Source: Prevotella sp. UBA2754
GTDB lineage: Bacteria; Bacteroidota; Bacteroidia; Bacteroidales; Bacteroidaceae
Direction of reading: 5' to 3'
Assembly: GCA_002353295.1 (NCBI GenBank)
Contig: DEJG01000027.1
Location: forward strand, 1 to 64,000
Length of the DNA stretch: 64,000 nt
Positions within the stretch are counted from its first letter, which is position 1; every line of letters starts with the position of its first letter. This document shows positions 51,385 through 60,354 of the stretch, piece by piece. The position numbers and the translations under genes are program-made. The notes under the pieces were generated by a model, which saw only the letters and a list, made by a program, of their open reading frames with translations, did no database searches and had not been told where the DNA came from.

Positions 51385-52962
51385 CTAAAGATTACTCTCA
51401 ACAATATTAAGCATCTTAAACGTGGCCTTGATTGCAGCTTCCGTCTGGTCTGCATCGAGGCCACGAGTGCGTAATAGGCCTCCGTTGTAATGCCACGTAA
51501 TGACGGTCTGCACCAAAGCGTCCGTACGGCCACCAGGCGGAATACTCACCTGATAGTTGGCCAGTATGGGGAAAGTACGGTTCAAGTACTTTTTATAAAT
51601 ATAGCGCAAGGCTTTCACGAAAGCGTCATACTGACCGTCACCCACAGCACTGCCTTCATATTCCTTGCCGTTAATTTCCACTTTGAGATTGGCGCCAGGT
51701 CGCAGTCCGTAGGCTGTGGATACTACGTAGTTGATGAGTTTGACTTTATCTTCCGGAGCATCATGTTTAAGTACGTCACTGACAATGTAGGGAAGATCTT
51801 CCTGCGTAACAATTTCTTTCTTATCGCCCAATTCCGTGATGCGCAGGGTGACCCTCCGTGTCTGCTCGGGGGTGAGTTCAAGTCCTAATTCTTCCAGATT
51901 CTTCAGGATATTCGCCTTACCGCTATTCTTACCTAAGGCATATTCACGCTTACGACCGAAACGCTCAGGAATGAGTTCGTTGTAATAGAGCTTGTCCTTC
52001 GTATCGCCATCGGCATGCACACCAGCCACCTGAGTGAAAACATTCTCTCCGACAATGGGTTGGTTGGCTGCAACGGCAATACCACTATAACCCTCTACCA
52101 GTCGGCTGATACCATTGAGCTGGCTCTCGTTGATATTGGTTTTGGCATGGAACTGGTCTTTCAAAATAGCCTGGACACTGGCCATCGGTGCATTACCACA
52201 ACGCTCACCCAGTCCGTTGACAGTGACGTGTAAACCCTTGGCTCCACTCAAGACTGCTGCCAGCGAGTTCGAAACAGCCAAGTCGTAATCGTTATGAGAG
52301 TGGAAATCGAAATGCACATCGGGATAACGCTTGATCATCTTGCGGAAATACTCTATCACCTGCAAGGGATTCATCACGCCAAGGGTATCGGGAAGCATGA
52401 AACGCTGAACAGCTGTTGACTGTTGGTTGTTAGCTATTAACGCGTCCATCACCTGATAGACATAGTCGGGCGAGTCCTTCATGCCATTCGACCAATCTTC
52501 TAAATAGAGATTCACCCTCAAACCTTTCGACGCAGCGTAGGTTATTGTCTGCCGAATGTCGGCTATATGTTCTTCGGGAGTCTTCTGAAGCTGTTGGGTG
52601 CAATGCTTCAGCGAGCCTTTTGCTAACAGGTTGATGACCTTTCCACCACAATCGGATATCCAATCGACAGAGGCAGTGCCGTCAACAAAACCGAGCACCT
52701 CCACCCTATCCTCTTTACCGATCTGCTGAGCATAGCGGCATATCATTTTGACAGCCTCTTTTTCACCTTCGCTAACTCTAGCCGATGCCACCTCGATACG
52801 GTCAACATTAACGTCGCGAAGCAGCATGCGGGCTATAACCAATTTCTCATGGGGAAGGAACGACACACCGTTGGTTTGTTCACCGTCACGGAGTGTCGAG
52901 TCTAGAATCTCAACATAAGGTATGGTGTGATGCGAAGCGTTTATGCGTTCTGCTGTTCCCAT
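51385..52962 (-). CDS. second 2-isopropylmalate synthase-like enzyme (citramalate synthase type)
   Basis: 525 residues. The HMGL-like TIM barrel starts LDSTLRDGEQTNGVSF (residues about 19-34), with DFHSHNDYDLAVSNS and TVNGLGERCGNAPMASV; the C-terminal regulatory (LeuA dimer) domain follows from about 400 (GANLKVEINGKEYEG). The barrel differs from the leuA of the same cluster, e.g. QTNGVSF in place of QVPGCQL. It belongs with the citramalate synthase type, which starts isoleucine synthesis from pyruvate. Specificity cannot be proved by eye. Start overlaps leuD by 22 nt. Confidence 0.85.
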   Translation of the reverse strand: MGTAERINASHHTIPYVEILDSTLRDGEQTNGVSFLPHEKLVIARMLLRDVNVDRIEVASARVSEGEKEAVKMICRYAQQIGKEDRVEVLGFVDGTASVDWISDCGGKVINLLAKGSLKHCTQQLQKTPEEHIADIRQTITYAASKGLRVNLYLEDWSNGMKDSPDYVYQVMDALIANNQQSTAVQRFMLPDTLGVMNPLQVIEYFRKMIKRYPDVHFDFHSHNDYDLAVSNSLAAVLSGAKGLHVTVNGLGERCGNAPMASVQAILKDQFHAKTNINESQLNGISRLVEGYSGIAVAANQPIVGENVFTQVAGVHADGDTKDKLYYNELIPERFGRKREYALGKNSGKANILKNLEELGLELTPEQTRRVTLRITELGDKKEIVTQEDLPYIVSDVLKHDAPEDKVKLINYVVSTAYGLRPGANLKVEINGKEYEGSAVGDGQYDAFVKALRYIYKKYLNRTFPILANYQVSIPPGGRTDALVQTVITWHYNGGLLRTRGLDADQTEAAIKATFKMLNIVESNL

Positions 52963-53537
52963 TGCTCGATTTTATCCTTGTTCTGGATGAGGAAATCGAT
53001 GTCGTCCAATCCGTTTATCAGACAATGCTTCTTATATCCGTTAATCTCGAACTTTTCGCTTTTGCCTGTGGCCTTGTTGGTGACGGTCTGGTTGGGCAGA
53101 TCCACCTCAACCTCCATCCTCGGATTCTGCTTGATACTCTCGAAGAGTTCAGAGAGAAAACTCTCAGACACTACTACGGGAAGCACGAAGTTATTGAGTT
53201 CGTTGTTCTTATGAATATCGGCAAAGAACGAACTGATAACCACGCGGAAGCCATAGCCCGCAATGGCCCATGCTGCATGCTCACGACTGCTGCCATTGCC
53301 GAAGTTCTTGCCTGCCACCAGGATGCAGCCCGAATAGGTAGGGTCGTTGAGCACAAAGTCTTTATTCTGGGTTCCATCACTGTTGTAGCGCCAGTCGCGA
53401 AACAAGTTGTCGCCGAAGAAACGCTCCTCGCGGGTGGTAGCCTTGAGGAAACGGGCAGGGATAATCTGGTCGGTATCGACATTCTCTAATGGGAGTGGCA
53501 CACAGGTGCTTGTTATAACGTTGAATTTCTGTTTCAT
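52941..53537 (-). CDS. leuD: 3-isopropylmalate dehydratase, small subunit
   Basis: 198 residues. Starts with VPLPLENVDTDQIIPARFLK, the swivel-domain signature, then GNGSSREHAAWAIAGYGFRVV. With LeuC it isomerises 2- to 3-isopropylmalate. The start overlaps the leuC stop by four bases. Confidence 0.95.
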   Translation of the reverse strand: MKQKFNVITSTCVPLPLENVDTDQIIPARFLKATTREERFFGDNLFRDWRYNSDGTQNKDFVLNDPTYSGCILVAGKNFGNGSSREHAAWAIAGYGFRVVISSFFADIHKNNELNNFVLPVVVSESFLSELFESIKQNPRMEVEVDLPNQTVTNKATGKSEKFEINGYKKHCLINGLDDIDFLIQNKDKIEQWEQQNA

Positions 53538-54928
53538 AGCAATGTTCTTGGATCGGTTATTACTCCTGTTACTGCAGCTGCGGCTGCTACTAAAGGCGAG
53601 CAGAGAATAGTGCGCGCCCCCGGTCCTTGACGACCTTCGAAATTACGATTTGAAGTAGATACGGCATACTTACCTGCAGGCACTTTATCATCGTTCATAG
53701 CCAGACAAGCAGAGCATCCTGGTTGGCGGATTTCAAAACCAGCCTCAGCCAGGACCTTGTCAAGACCTTCCTCACGAATCTGACGGTCAACAGCCCACGA
53801 ACCGGGGACAAGCCAAGCCACTACATCAGCAGCTTTCTGGCGACCATTGGCAATCGAGGCAAAAGCACGGAAATCTTCGATGCGTCCATTCGTGCAAGCA
53901 CCTAAGAACACATAGTCAATCTTCTTGCCCAATAGTTTCTCACCAGCCTTGAAGCCCATATAATTCAAGGCTTTTTCGAAACCTTGTTTAGGAGATTTAG
54001 CTTCAGTTGCAGTCTGAGGGATAGCCTCCGTGATTCCGATTCCCATTCCAGGATTAGTCCCGTAAGTTACTCGAGGCTCAATATCTTCTGCCCAGAATAT
54101 CAGCTCTTTATCAAATACTGCATCATCGCCACTCTGCAGTGTTTTCCAATAGGCAACAGCTTTATCCCAAGCCTCACCCTTAGGAGCAAACTCCTTACCT
54201 TTTAAATATTCGAAAGTCACTTCGTCTGGGGCTACAAATCCACCACGGGCACCCATCTCAATAGAAAGATTGCAGAGTGTCAGACGTCCCTCCATTGTGA
54301 GATTTTTAACCACATCACCGGCATACTCCACAAAATAGCCCGTAGCTCCCGATGTGGTCAACTGAGACATCAGATAGAGGGCTACATCCTTGGCAGTAAC
54401 ACCCTTTTGCAACTGTCCGTTGATGGTGATTCGCATAGACTTGGGCTTCTGCTGCAGAATGCACTGTGAGGCCATCACCATCTCGACCTCGCTGGTACCG
54501 ATGCCAAAAGCCACAGCACCCATGGCACCATGAGTGGAAGTGTGCGAGTCGCCACAGACAATGGTCATACCGGGCAGAGACAGTCCCTTCTCCGGTCCTA
54601 CCACGTGGATAATACCATTCGAAGGGTCCATCATACCATAATGAGTCAGTCCGAAGTCCTTGGCATTCTGCGCCAGGGTAGAAACCTGCTTGGCACTCAC
54701 GGGGTCCTCAATGGGTTTGTTTTGATCATGAGTTGGTGTATTGTGGTCAGGCATACAATAAATATGGTCAGGACGGAAACATTTCAGTCCTCTAGCCCTC
54801 ATGCCATCGAAAGCCTGAGGAGATGTCACCTCATGGCAATACAGACGGTCTATATATAATTGAGTGGGACCGTCGTCAACTTTCTGCACGACGTGTTTGT
54901 CCCATATTTTATCAAATAACGTATTCAT
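53534..54928 (-). CDS. leuC: 3-isopropylmalate dehydratase, large subunit
   Basis: 464 residues. Aconitase family: the three Cys of the 4Fe-4S cluster lie in FLGACTNGRIEDF (about 343-355) and GCSACLAMND (about 405-414). CGDSHTSTHGAMGAVAFGIG is also present. The start overlaps leuA by four bases. Confidence 0.96.
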   Translation of the reverse strand: MNTLFDKIWDKHVVQKVDDGPTQLYIDRLYCHEVTSPQAFDGMRARGLKCFRPDHIYCMPDHNTPTHDQNKPIEDPVSAKQVSTLAQNAKDFGLTHYGMMDPSNGIIHVVGPEKGLSLPGMTIVCGDSHTSTHGAMGAVAFGIGTSEVEMVMASQCILQQKPKSMRITINGQLQKGVTAKDVALYLMSQLTTSGATGYFVEYAGDVVKNLTMEGRLTLCNLSIEMGARGGFVAPDEVTFEYLKGKEFAPKGEAWDKAVAYWKTLQSGDDAVFDKELIFWAEDIEPRVTYGTNPGMGIGITEAIPQTATEAKSPKQGFEKALNYMGFKAGEKLLGKKIDYVFLGACTNGRIEDFRAFASIANGRQKAADVVAWLVPGSWAVDRQIREEGLDKVLAEAGFEIRQPGCSACLAMNDDKVPAGKYAVSTSNRNFEGRQGPGARTILCSPLVAAAAAVTGVITDPRTLL

Positions 54929-56424
54929 CCTTTCTTAAATTTATTAATACAGTCAATATATGCCTCAACAGAAGCCGTCACGATGTCGGTATTGGCACCA
55001 AAACCATAATAGAGCGAACCATCGTACTCCACCTGCATGTGAACCTTACCCACATCGTCGGAGCCCTTTGATATAGCCTGGATAGTGAACTCTTTCAGCG
55101 TCATCTGCTTCATGATGATCTTCTTCAGCGCCTTGATAGCTGCATCGACAGGACCATTACCAGAGGCTGCAGCCTCGAACTTCTGACCAGAAATGTCGAG
55201 ACCGATAGAGGCTACAGACTTAACGCCCTTACCAGTAGTAACCTGCAGGAAGTCGAGCTTCACGGCATGAGCTTCGGCGGTGTCGGCACCCGCCAGCATC
55301 AGCACGTCGGCATCGGTCACTTCCTTCTTCTGGTCAGCCAACTGCAAGAACTTTTCATATACCTTATCAAGTTTGTCCTCAGACAGTTCTACACCGTTCA
55401 CACTCAGACGATACTTCAGAGCTGCACGACCGGAACGGGCTGTCAGCACGATAGCGTTGTCCTCGATACCAACGTCCTTGGGATCGATAATCTCATAAGT
55501 CTGTACATTCTTCAACACTCCGTCCTGATGGATGCCGCTGGAGTGGGCAAAAGCATTACGACCCACGATGGCCTTGTTGGGCTGAACGGGCATATTCATC
55601 AGACTCGACACCATTCGACTCGTAGGATAAATCTTCGTGGTATTGATGTTGGTATCGATGCCCAGATTTTTATGGCACTTCAGAATCATGGCAATCTCTT
55701 CCATTGATGTGTTACCAGCACGCTCACCAATACCATTGATGGTCACCTCTACCTGACGGGCACCAGCCATCACACCATTGAACGTGTTGGCAGTAGCCAT
55801 TCCCAAGTCATTGTGGCAGTGGGTCGAGATAACAGCTTTGTCGATATTAGAAACGTGCTCTTTCAGATACTTAATTTTCTCGTAGTATTCCTGTGGCAGA
55901 CAATAACCTGTCGTATCAGGAATATTTACGACAGTTGCGCCTGCGGCAATGACTGCCTCTACGACACGCGCCAGATACTCGTTCTCCGTACGTCCTGCAT
56001 CCTCACAATAGAACTCTACGTCCTCCACGTATTTCTTGGCATACTTAGTAGCACGGACCGCACGCTCTATAATTTCCTCGCGATTCGAGTTGAATTTATA
56101 TTTAATATGTGAATCACTCGTTCCGATACCTGTATGGATACGCTTGTGCTTGGCATACACCAAAGCCTCGTAAGCCACATCAATATCTTTCTCAACAGCA
56201 CGTGTCAGTGCACAGATAGTAGGCCATGTTACAGCCTTCGAAATTTCAATTACCGAATTGAAATCACCAGGACTCGAAATGGGGAACCCTGCTTCGATCA
56301 CATCAACGCCCAACTGCTCAAGCGCTTTTGCTACCTGAATCTTTTCTACCGTATTCAACTGACATCCAGGCACTTGCTCACCATCGCGGAGTGTCGTATC
56401 GAATATAAACAATCTGTCGCTCAT
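54925..56424 (-). CDS. leuA: 2-isopropylmalate synthase
   Basis: 499 residues. FDTTLRDGEQVPGCQLN at residues 8-24, HCHNDLGMATANTFNGVMAGA, NGIGERAGNTSMEEIAM, and a C-terminal regulatory domain from about 385 (leucine-sensing in the family). It makes the first committed step of leucine synthesis. The promoter is at 56471-56502; the leader of about 40 nt is too short for a leader-peptide attenuator and none is seen. Confidence 0.95.
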   Translation of the reverse strand: MSDRLFIFDTTLRDGEQVPGCQLNTVEKIQVAKALEQLGVDVIEAGFPISSPGDFNSVIEISKAVTWPTICALTRAVEKDIDVAYEALVYAKHKRIHTGIGTSDSHIKYKFNSNREEIIERAVRATKYAKKYVEDVEFYCEDAGRTENEYLARVVEAVIAAGATVVNIPDTTGYCLPQEYYEKIKYLKEHVSNIDKAVISTHCHNDLGMATANTFNGVMAGARQVEVTINGIGERAGNTSMEEIAMILKCHKNLGIDTNINTTKIYPTSRMVSSLMNMPVQPNKAIVGRNAFAHSSGIHQDGVLKNVQTYEIIDPKDVGIEDNAIVLTARSGRAALKYRLSVNGVELSEDKLDKVYEKFLQLADQKKEVTDADVLMLAGADTAEAHAVKLDFLQVTTGKGVKSVASIGLDISGQKFEAAASGNGPVDAAIKALKKIIMKQMTLKEFTIQAISKGSDDVGKVHMQVEYDGSLYYGFGANTDIVTASVEAYIDCINKFKKG

Positions 56425-56470
56425 AATCTTTATTTCTGTTTTACTTTATCATCTATTGGGAATTAAGTTG

Positions 56471-56502
56471 CAAAATTACGTTATTTCCCCGTAATACACA
56501 AA
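56471..56502 (-). promoter_or_regulatory. promoter of the leu unit
   Basis: Minus strand: TTTG (56502-56499), 20-nt spacer, TAATTTTG (56478-56471). Expected start near 56465. Confidence 0.65.
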
Positions 56503-56612
56503 TAATTCGCAACTTTTCTTCCCCAAAAAGTTTCGAATTATCATTTTTAGTCAGAATTTTCTTTGACGAGCGGATAAGGTATTACTTTTAAAACACTTGC
56601 ATAATAACTTTA

Positions 56613-57284
56613 TTAATAAATACGTGGACCAAAAATAGCAGTACCAATTCGCACCATAGTACTACCTTCTTGAACGGCTATGTGATAGTCATGACTCATA
56701 CCCCACGAACACTCGCAAAAAGATGGTTCACTGGCAAAGTAATGTGCTTTGTACTCATCAAATAAATGCTTGGCAATACGAAATTCCGAACGTATCTGTA
56801 GTTCGTTATCTATATTGGAGGCCATCATCATCAAGCCACAAATACGAATGTGTTGCAACTGACGCCATTCACCAGACTCAAATAACTGTCGACAGGCTTC
56901 AGGTGAAAATCCATATTTGGTTTCTTCCTCGGCAATATGAAGCTCAAGTAGCACATCAATAATACGCTTATTTTTAGCAGCTTGCTTATCGATTTCACAA
57001 AGTAAGCTAAAAGAGTCAACTGCCTCAATCATTGTAATATAAGGGGCAATGTATTTTACCTTGTTGGATTGAAGATGTCCAATGAAATGCCATTGGATAT
57101 CTTTAGGAAGCGATTCTACTTTTTTACGCAGTTCCTGTTCATGGCTTTCTCCAAAAATGCGCTGCCCTTCGTCATAGGCAGCTTGTATAAATTCATCAGG
57201 ATGATACTTGCTGACAGCCACAAGGCGCACACCTGAAGGCAAATCAGCAAGTACCTTTTTCAGATTTCCTTTTATGTCGTACAT
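56613..57284 (-). CDS. YggS-family PLP homeostasis protein
   Basis: 223 residues. RLVAVSKYHPDEFI carries the PLP-binding Lys (near residue 26); WHFIGHLQSNKVKYIAP, ICGLMMMAS and ECSWGMSHDYHIAVQEGSTMVRIGTAIFG are matched in parts to the family (GHLQSNK, GLMMMA, SWGMSHDY, RIGTAIFG). It handles pyridoxal phosphate levels in other bacteria. It is the last gene of the kinase-like unit, 5 nt after DUF4494. Confidence 0.92.
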   Translation of the reverse strand: MYDIKGNLKKVLADLPSGVRLVAVSKYHPDEFIQAAYDEGQRIFGESHEQELRKKVESLPKDIQWHFIGHLQSNKVKYIAPYITMIEAVDSFSLLCEIDKQAAKNKRIIDVLLELHIAEEETKYGFSPEACRQLFESGEWRQLQHIRICGLMMMASNIDNELQIRSEFRIAKHLFDEYKAHYFASEPSFCECSWGMSHDYHIAVQEGSTMVRIGTAIFGPRIY

Positions 57285-57289
57285 GATAA

Positions 57290-57754
57290 TTAAACTTCGG
57301 GGTTATCACTCTTACCATATTCAAATACATCCATTAAAGTGGTTTCGGCAACGGTAGCGATAACATAATCAATCATCGAGCCACTCATCACCTCCTCAAT
57401 ATTATTAACTGCGCCTTTAAGGGTAGCTGCATGAACAAGATAATTTACGGATGATTTTTTCTCCTTTTCTGTTTTTTCGTCAATAGTGATAAACTGAAGT
57501 TTCGCCTTATACCAGCGGTCTGCGGAGGAATCATCACTAAAAAAAATCTCCTTATAAGGTGCTATCTTGATATCCTTGATGGTAAACTCGCCACTTATAT
57601 AGCTTGACATTTCCTCCATAATACGTTTCTCTGCCTCAGTGAAACTTAAGGCATCAACAGTATAACTTTCACTTACTTTCTTTTGCAGACCATCTTCACC
57701 GGTCTTTTCGTAACTGATTTTACATTCAAACCAAATTGCTGTTCTTGATCTCAT
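57290..57754 (-). CDS. DUF4494 family protein
   Basis: 154 residues, alpha/beta, cytoplasmic. Starts MRSRTAIWFECKISYEK, with ESYTVDALSFTEAEKRIMEEM (seen in parts) and WYKAKLQFITIDEKTEKEKK. Matches the Bacteroidota family DUF4494, whose function is unknown. It follows the pseudokinase gene by 19 nt, in the same unit as YggS. Confidence 0.8.
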   Translation of the reverse strand: MRSRTAIWFECKISYEKTGEDGLQKKVSESYTVDALSFTEAEKRIMEEMSSYISGEFTIKDIKIAPYKEIFFSDDSSADRWYKAKLQFITIDEKTEKEKKSSVNYLVHAATLKGAVNNIEEVMSGSMIDYVIATVAETTLMDVFEYGKSDNPEV

Positions 57755-57773
57755 TTTATTAAATTATTTCATT

Positions 57774-59015
57774 TTATTTTTGGATTCCGTTTGAATTAGA
57801 TCCACCAAGGGCTTTCTTTTTCTGCTCGGTGAGTCGTTCTATGATTTCAGTAGCTATTAACTGGCTGCGAGCAGGATCAATCGCAGCCTCAGCACCAAGT
57901 TCTTGTTGAGCCTTCATCAATTCATCAATAGTCGTCTGACTTTGAGACATAAAATTTTTCTCACTTACATTCATACGCTCCTTATTGTAAATCTTCGAAA
58001 GGATTTTGTCTGCAGCCTCGGTATAACGCTTGCGAAAGATGGCCTCTGCTTTGGCCTGATACTCCTGCTGTGACACCTGTTCAGCAGCTACCAGCGAATC
58101 GCCATCGCTAACGACACCCAACTCCTCCGGAGTGAATCCGTCATCAATCAAATCATCTGTTGCTTGACGCGGAACGGGTTTTACAAACTCAACAGGTGTA
58201 CTTTCTGGCATCATATCAAAATAGAGCGCGATAAAAAGTCCTGCTATTGCAACTGCAATAACCCCAGTAAGGACAGAACGATAGATGTTGCGTTTACGAG
58301 TAATGCTGTCAAGCATATCTGTTGGCGTGTTGTAGCGATCTTCAGGCGAATTTTCGACGGCACGCTTCACCACTCTACGCAATTCGAGTGGAATGTCTGA
58401 TTGGTCGAAAATCTTCTGTAACAGTTTACCAATAGAATAAATGTCGCAACGGTTATCAATCGAGCCGTGATTCATTACCTCGGGTGCTACAAACTGTTCT
58501 AAACCATCATGGTAAAGTTGGCTTGGATCGCTCATTGACAGATAATGGGATCCAACATGAGTAATCAACACTGCATTATCACCTTTACGCAAGAAGATAG
58601 TTTGAGGCGAGAAACATACACCAAACATGCCCTGCTCGTGCAGATAGGCAGCGGCTTTAAGTAACTGGCGAGTAAATTCCTCTATGAAATGGGGTTCGGC
58701 AACAATGGCGGGACTATCATTAAGCACTTGTTGGAGCGGTGCATACTGTCCTTGTTCCATTTCTAACCGAACAATGTCGTGCCCCTCCATTTGCGGACGG
58801 AAATGAAGAAAATGCTGGTCAACAAGCTTGGCATTTGTCTCGCATTCGGCCTTGAGCGCCTCAGAGAATTTAATGTTGGTATTCAATTCAGGAGCAATGT
58901 CTACTACACTTCGATATTTGCCGTCAATCTGCTGCCGATAATAGTCTCCGATTGGCAAACGGGTCTTATTGAGTTTTCCGTCTCGGCGTGATGCCAATAA
59001 TTCTTCGTAATTCAT
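57774..59015 (-). CDS. membrane-anchored pseudokinase
   Basis: 413 residues. The cytoplasmic part (about 20-240) follows a Ser/Thr kinase fold: LKAAAYLHEQGMFGVCFSP (about 119-137), then FVAPEV (APE loop, about 175-180) and DIYSIGKLLQKIF (about 191-203). The catalytic elements are lost: the HRD loop reads GVC, the metal-binding DFG reads HVG, and no Gly-rich loop is found. So it cannot transfer phosphate in the usual way and is probably a binding or scaffold protein. One membrane helix (about 247-268) leads to an outer part with a coiled-coil tendency (EYQAKAEAIFRKRYTEAADKIL, seen in parts). Operon: pseudokinase, DUF4494, YggS. Confidence 0.85.
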   Translation of the reverse strand: MNYEELLASRRDGKLNKTRLPIGDYYRQQIDGKYRSVVDIAPELNTNIKFSEALKAECETNAKLVDQHFLHFRPQMEGHDIVRLEMEQGQYAPLQQVLNDSPAIVAEPHFIEEFTRQLLKAAAYLHEQGMFGVCFSPQTIFLRKGDNAVLITHVGSHYLSMSDPSQLYHDGLEQFVAPEVMNHGSIDNRCDIYSIGKLLQKIFDQSDIPLELRRVVKRAVENSPEDRYNTPTDMLDSITRKRNIYRSVLTGVIAVAIAGLFIALYFDMMPESTPVEFVKPVPRQATDDLIDDGFTPEELGVVSDGDSLVAAEQVSQQEYQAKAEAIFRKRYTEAADKILSKIYNKERMNVSEKNFMSQSQTTIDELMKAQQELGAEAAIDPARSQLIATEIIERLTEQKKKALGGSNSNGIQK

Positions 59016-59037
59016 ATTTTACTTATATTTCGATGCG

Positions 59038-59069
59038 CAAAAGTAAGCATAATTTATGAATTTGGCAAA
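59038..59069 (-). promoter_or_regulatory. promoter of the pseudokinase unit
   Basis: Minus strand: TTTG (59069-59066), 20-nt spacer, TACTTTTG (59045-59038). Leader about 17 nt to the ATG at 59015. Confidence 0.65.
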
Positions 59070-59081
59070 TAAATCGAAAAT

Positions 59082-59116
59082 AATTATGAATTATGAATTA
59101 TGAATTATGAATTATT
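59082..59116. repeat. 7-bp tandem repeat in the aminotransferase promoter
   Basis: Four copies of AATTATG and a fifth AATTATT. The array ends three bases before the -7 box (59120) and fills the place where the -33 box should be. Copy number may vary between strains. Confidence 0.7.
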
Positions 59117-59119
59117 TTG

Positions 59120-59127
59120 TACCTTTG
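59120..59127 (+). promoter_or_regulatory. -7 element of the aminotransferase unit
   Basis: TACCTTTG, leader about 22 nt to the ATG at 59155. No TTTG at the 20-nt spacing because the tandem repeat lies there. Confidence 0.5.
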
Positions 59128-59154
59128 CAAAAGATTTACGTAAATTAGAAGAAA

Positions 59155-60354
59155 ATGCCGGAAATATCAGTACGCGGATTGGAAATGCCCGAATCGCCAA
59201 TTCGGAAGTTGGCTCCTTTGGCTGCAGCAGCAAAGCAGAGAGGAATTAAAGTATATCATCTCAATATAGGACAGCCAGACCTGCCTACACCGCAGGTGGG
59301 ATTGGACGCTTTGAAACAGATAGACAGAAACATACTGGAATATTCTCCCTCACAGGGCTATTTGAGCTACAGGGAGAAACTTGTCAGTTATTATGGGAAA
59401 TACAATATCAACGTAACAGCCGATGACATCATTATTACGTCTGGTGGTAGCGAGGCGGTGCTTTTTGCTTTCCTATCGTGTCTGAATCCTGGTGACGAAA
59501 TCATAGTACCAGAACCGGCATATGCAAACTATATGGCATTTGCCATTTCTGCAGGTGCTAAAATCCGTACGATTGCCACCACGATTGATGAGGGATTCTC
59601 ACTACCAAAGGTGGAAAAGTTTGAAGAACTTATCAATGACCGCACCCGTGCCATCATGATCTGTAATCCAAATAACCCAACGGGCTATCTATATACCAGG
59701 CGCGAAATGAACCAGATACGTGACTTGGTGAAAAAATACGATTTATATTTGTTCTCCGACGAAGTGTATCGCGAGTATATATACACAGGATCACCTTATA
59801 TTTCTGCATGTCATTTAGAAGGAATCGAACAGAATGTGATACTAATAGATTCCGTATCAAAGCGTTATTCCGAATGTGGTATCCGCATTGGAGCCCTAAT
59901 TACCAAGAATGCAGAAGTGCGTAAAGCAGTGATGAAATTTTGCCAGGCACGTTTATCACCACCTCTCATCGGACAGATTGTAGCAGAAGCCTCCCTAGAT
60001 GCTCCTGAAGAGTATTATCGTGATGTATATGATGAATATGTAGAACGCCGTAAATGCCTAATTGACGGACTAAACCGTATACCAGGTGTTTATTCTCCCA
60101 TACCCATGGGTGCCTTCTATACAGTAGCTAAACTACCTGTCGACGATGCAGAAAAGTTCTGTCGCTGGTGTCTGGCTGATTTTAATTACGAAGGTGAAAC
60201 GGTGATGATGGCTCCAGCTGCAGGATTCTACACTTCTCCTGGTGCAGGAATCAATCAAGTACGTATTGCCTATGTACTGAAGAAAGAAGACTTGGAACGC
60301 GCCCTCGTTGTGCTACGTCAAGCATTGGAAGCATACCCAGGAAGAACAGAATGA
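59155..60354 (+). CDS. PLP-dependent class I/II aminotransferase
   Basis: 399 residues. NIGQPDLPTP at residues 39-48, NPNNPTGYLY (about 173-182), and the PLP Lys in IDSVSKRYSECGIRIG near residue 240. The substrate cannot be read from the sequence; aspartate or aromatic aminotransferases of subgroup I-gamma look closest. It is joined by a 4-nt overlap to the permease gene. Confidence 0.9.
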   Translation: MPEISVRGLEMPESPIRKLAPLAAAAKQRGIKVYHLNIGQPDLPTPQVGLDALKQIDRNILEYSPSQGYLSYREKLVSYYGKYNINVTADDIIITSGGSEAVLFAFLSCLNPGDEIIVPEPAYANYMAFAISAGAKIRTIATTIDEGFSLPKVEKFEELINDRTRAIMICNPNNPTGYLYTRREMNQIRDLVKKYDLYLFSDEVYREYIYTGSPYISACHLEGIEQNVILIDSVSKRYSECGIRIGALITKNAEVRKAVMKFCQARLSPPLIGQIVAEASLDAPEEYYRDVYDEYVERRKCLIDGLNRIPGVYSPIPMGAFYTVAKLPVDDAEKFCRWCLADFNYEGETVMMAPAAGFYTSPGAGINQVRIAYVLKKEDLERALVVLRQALEAYPGRTE

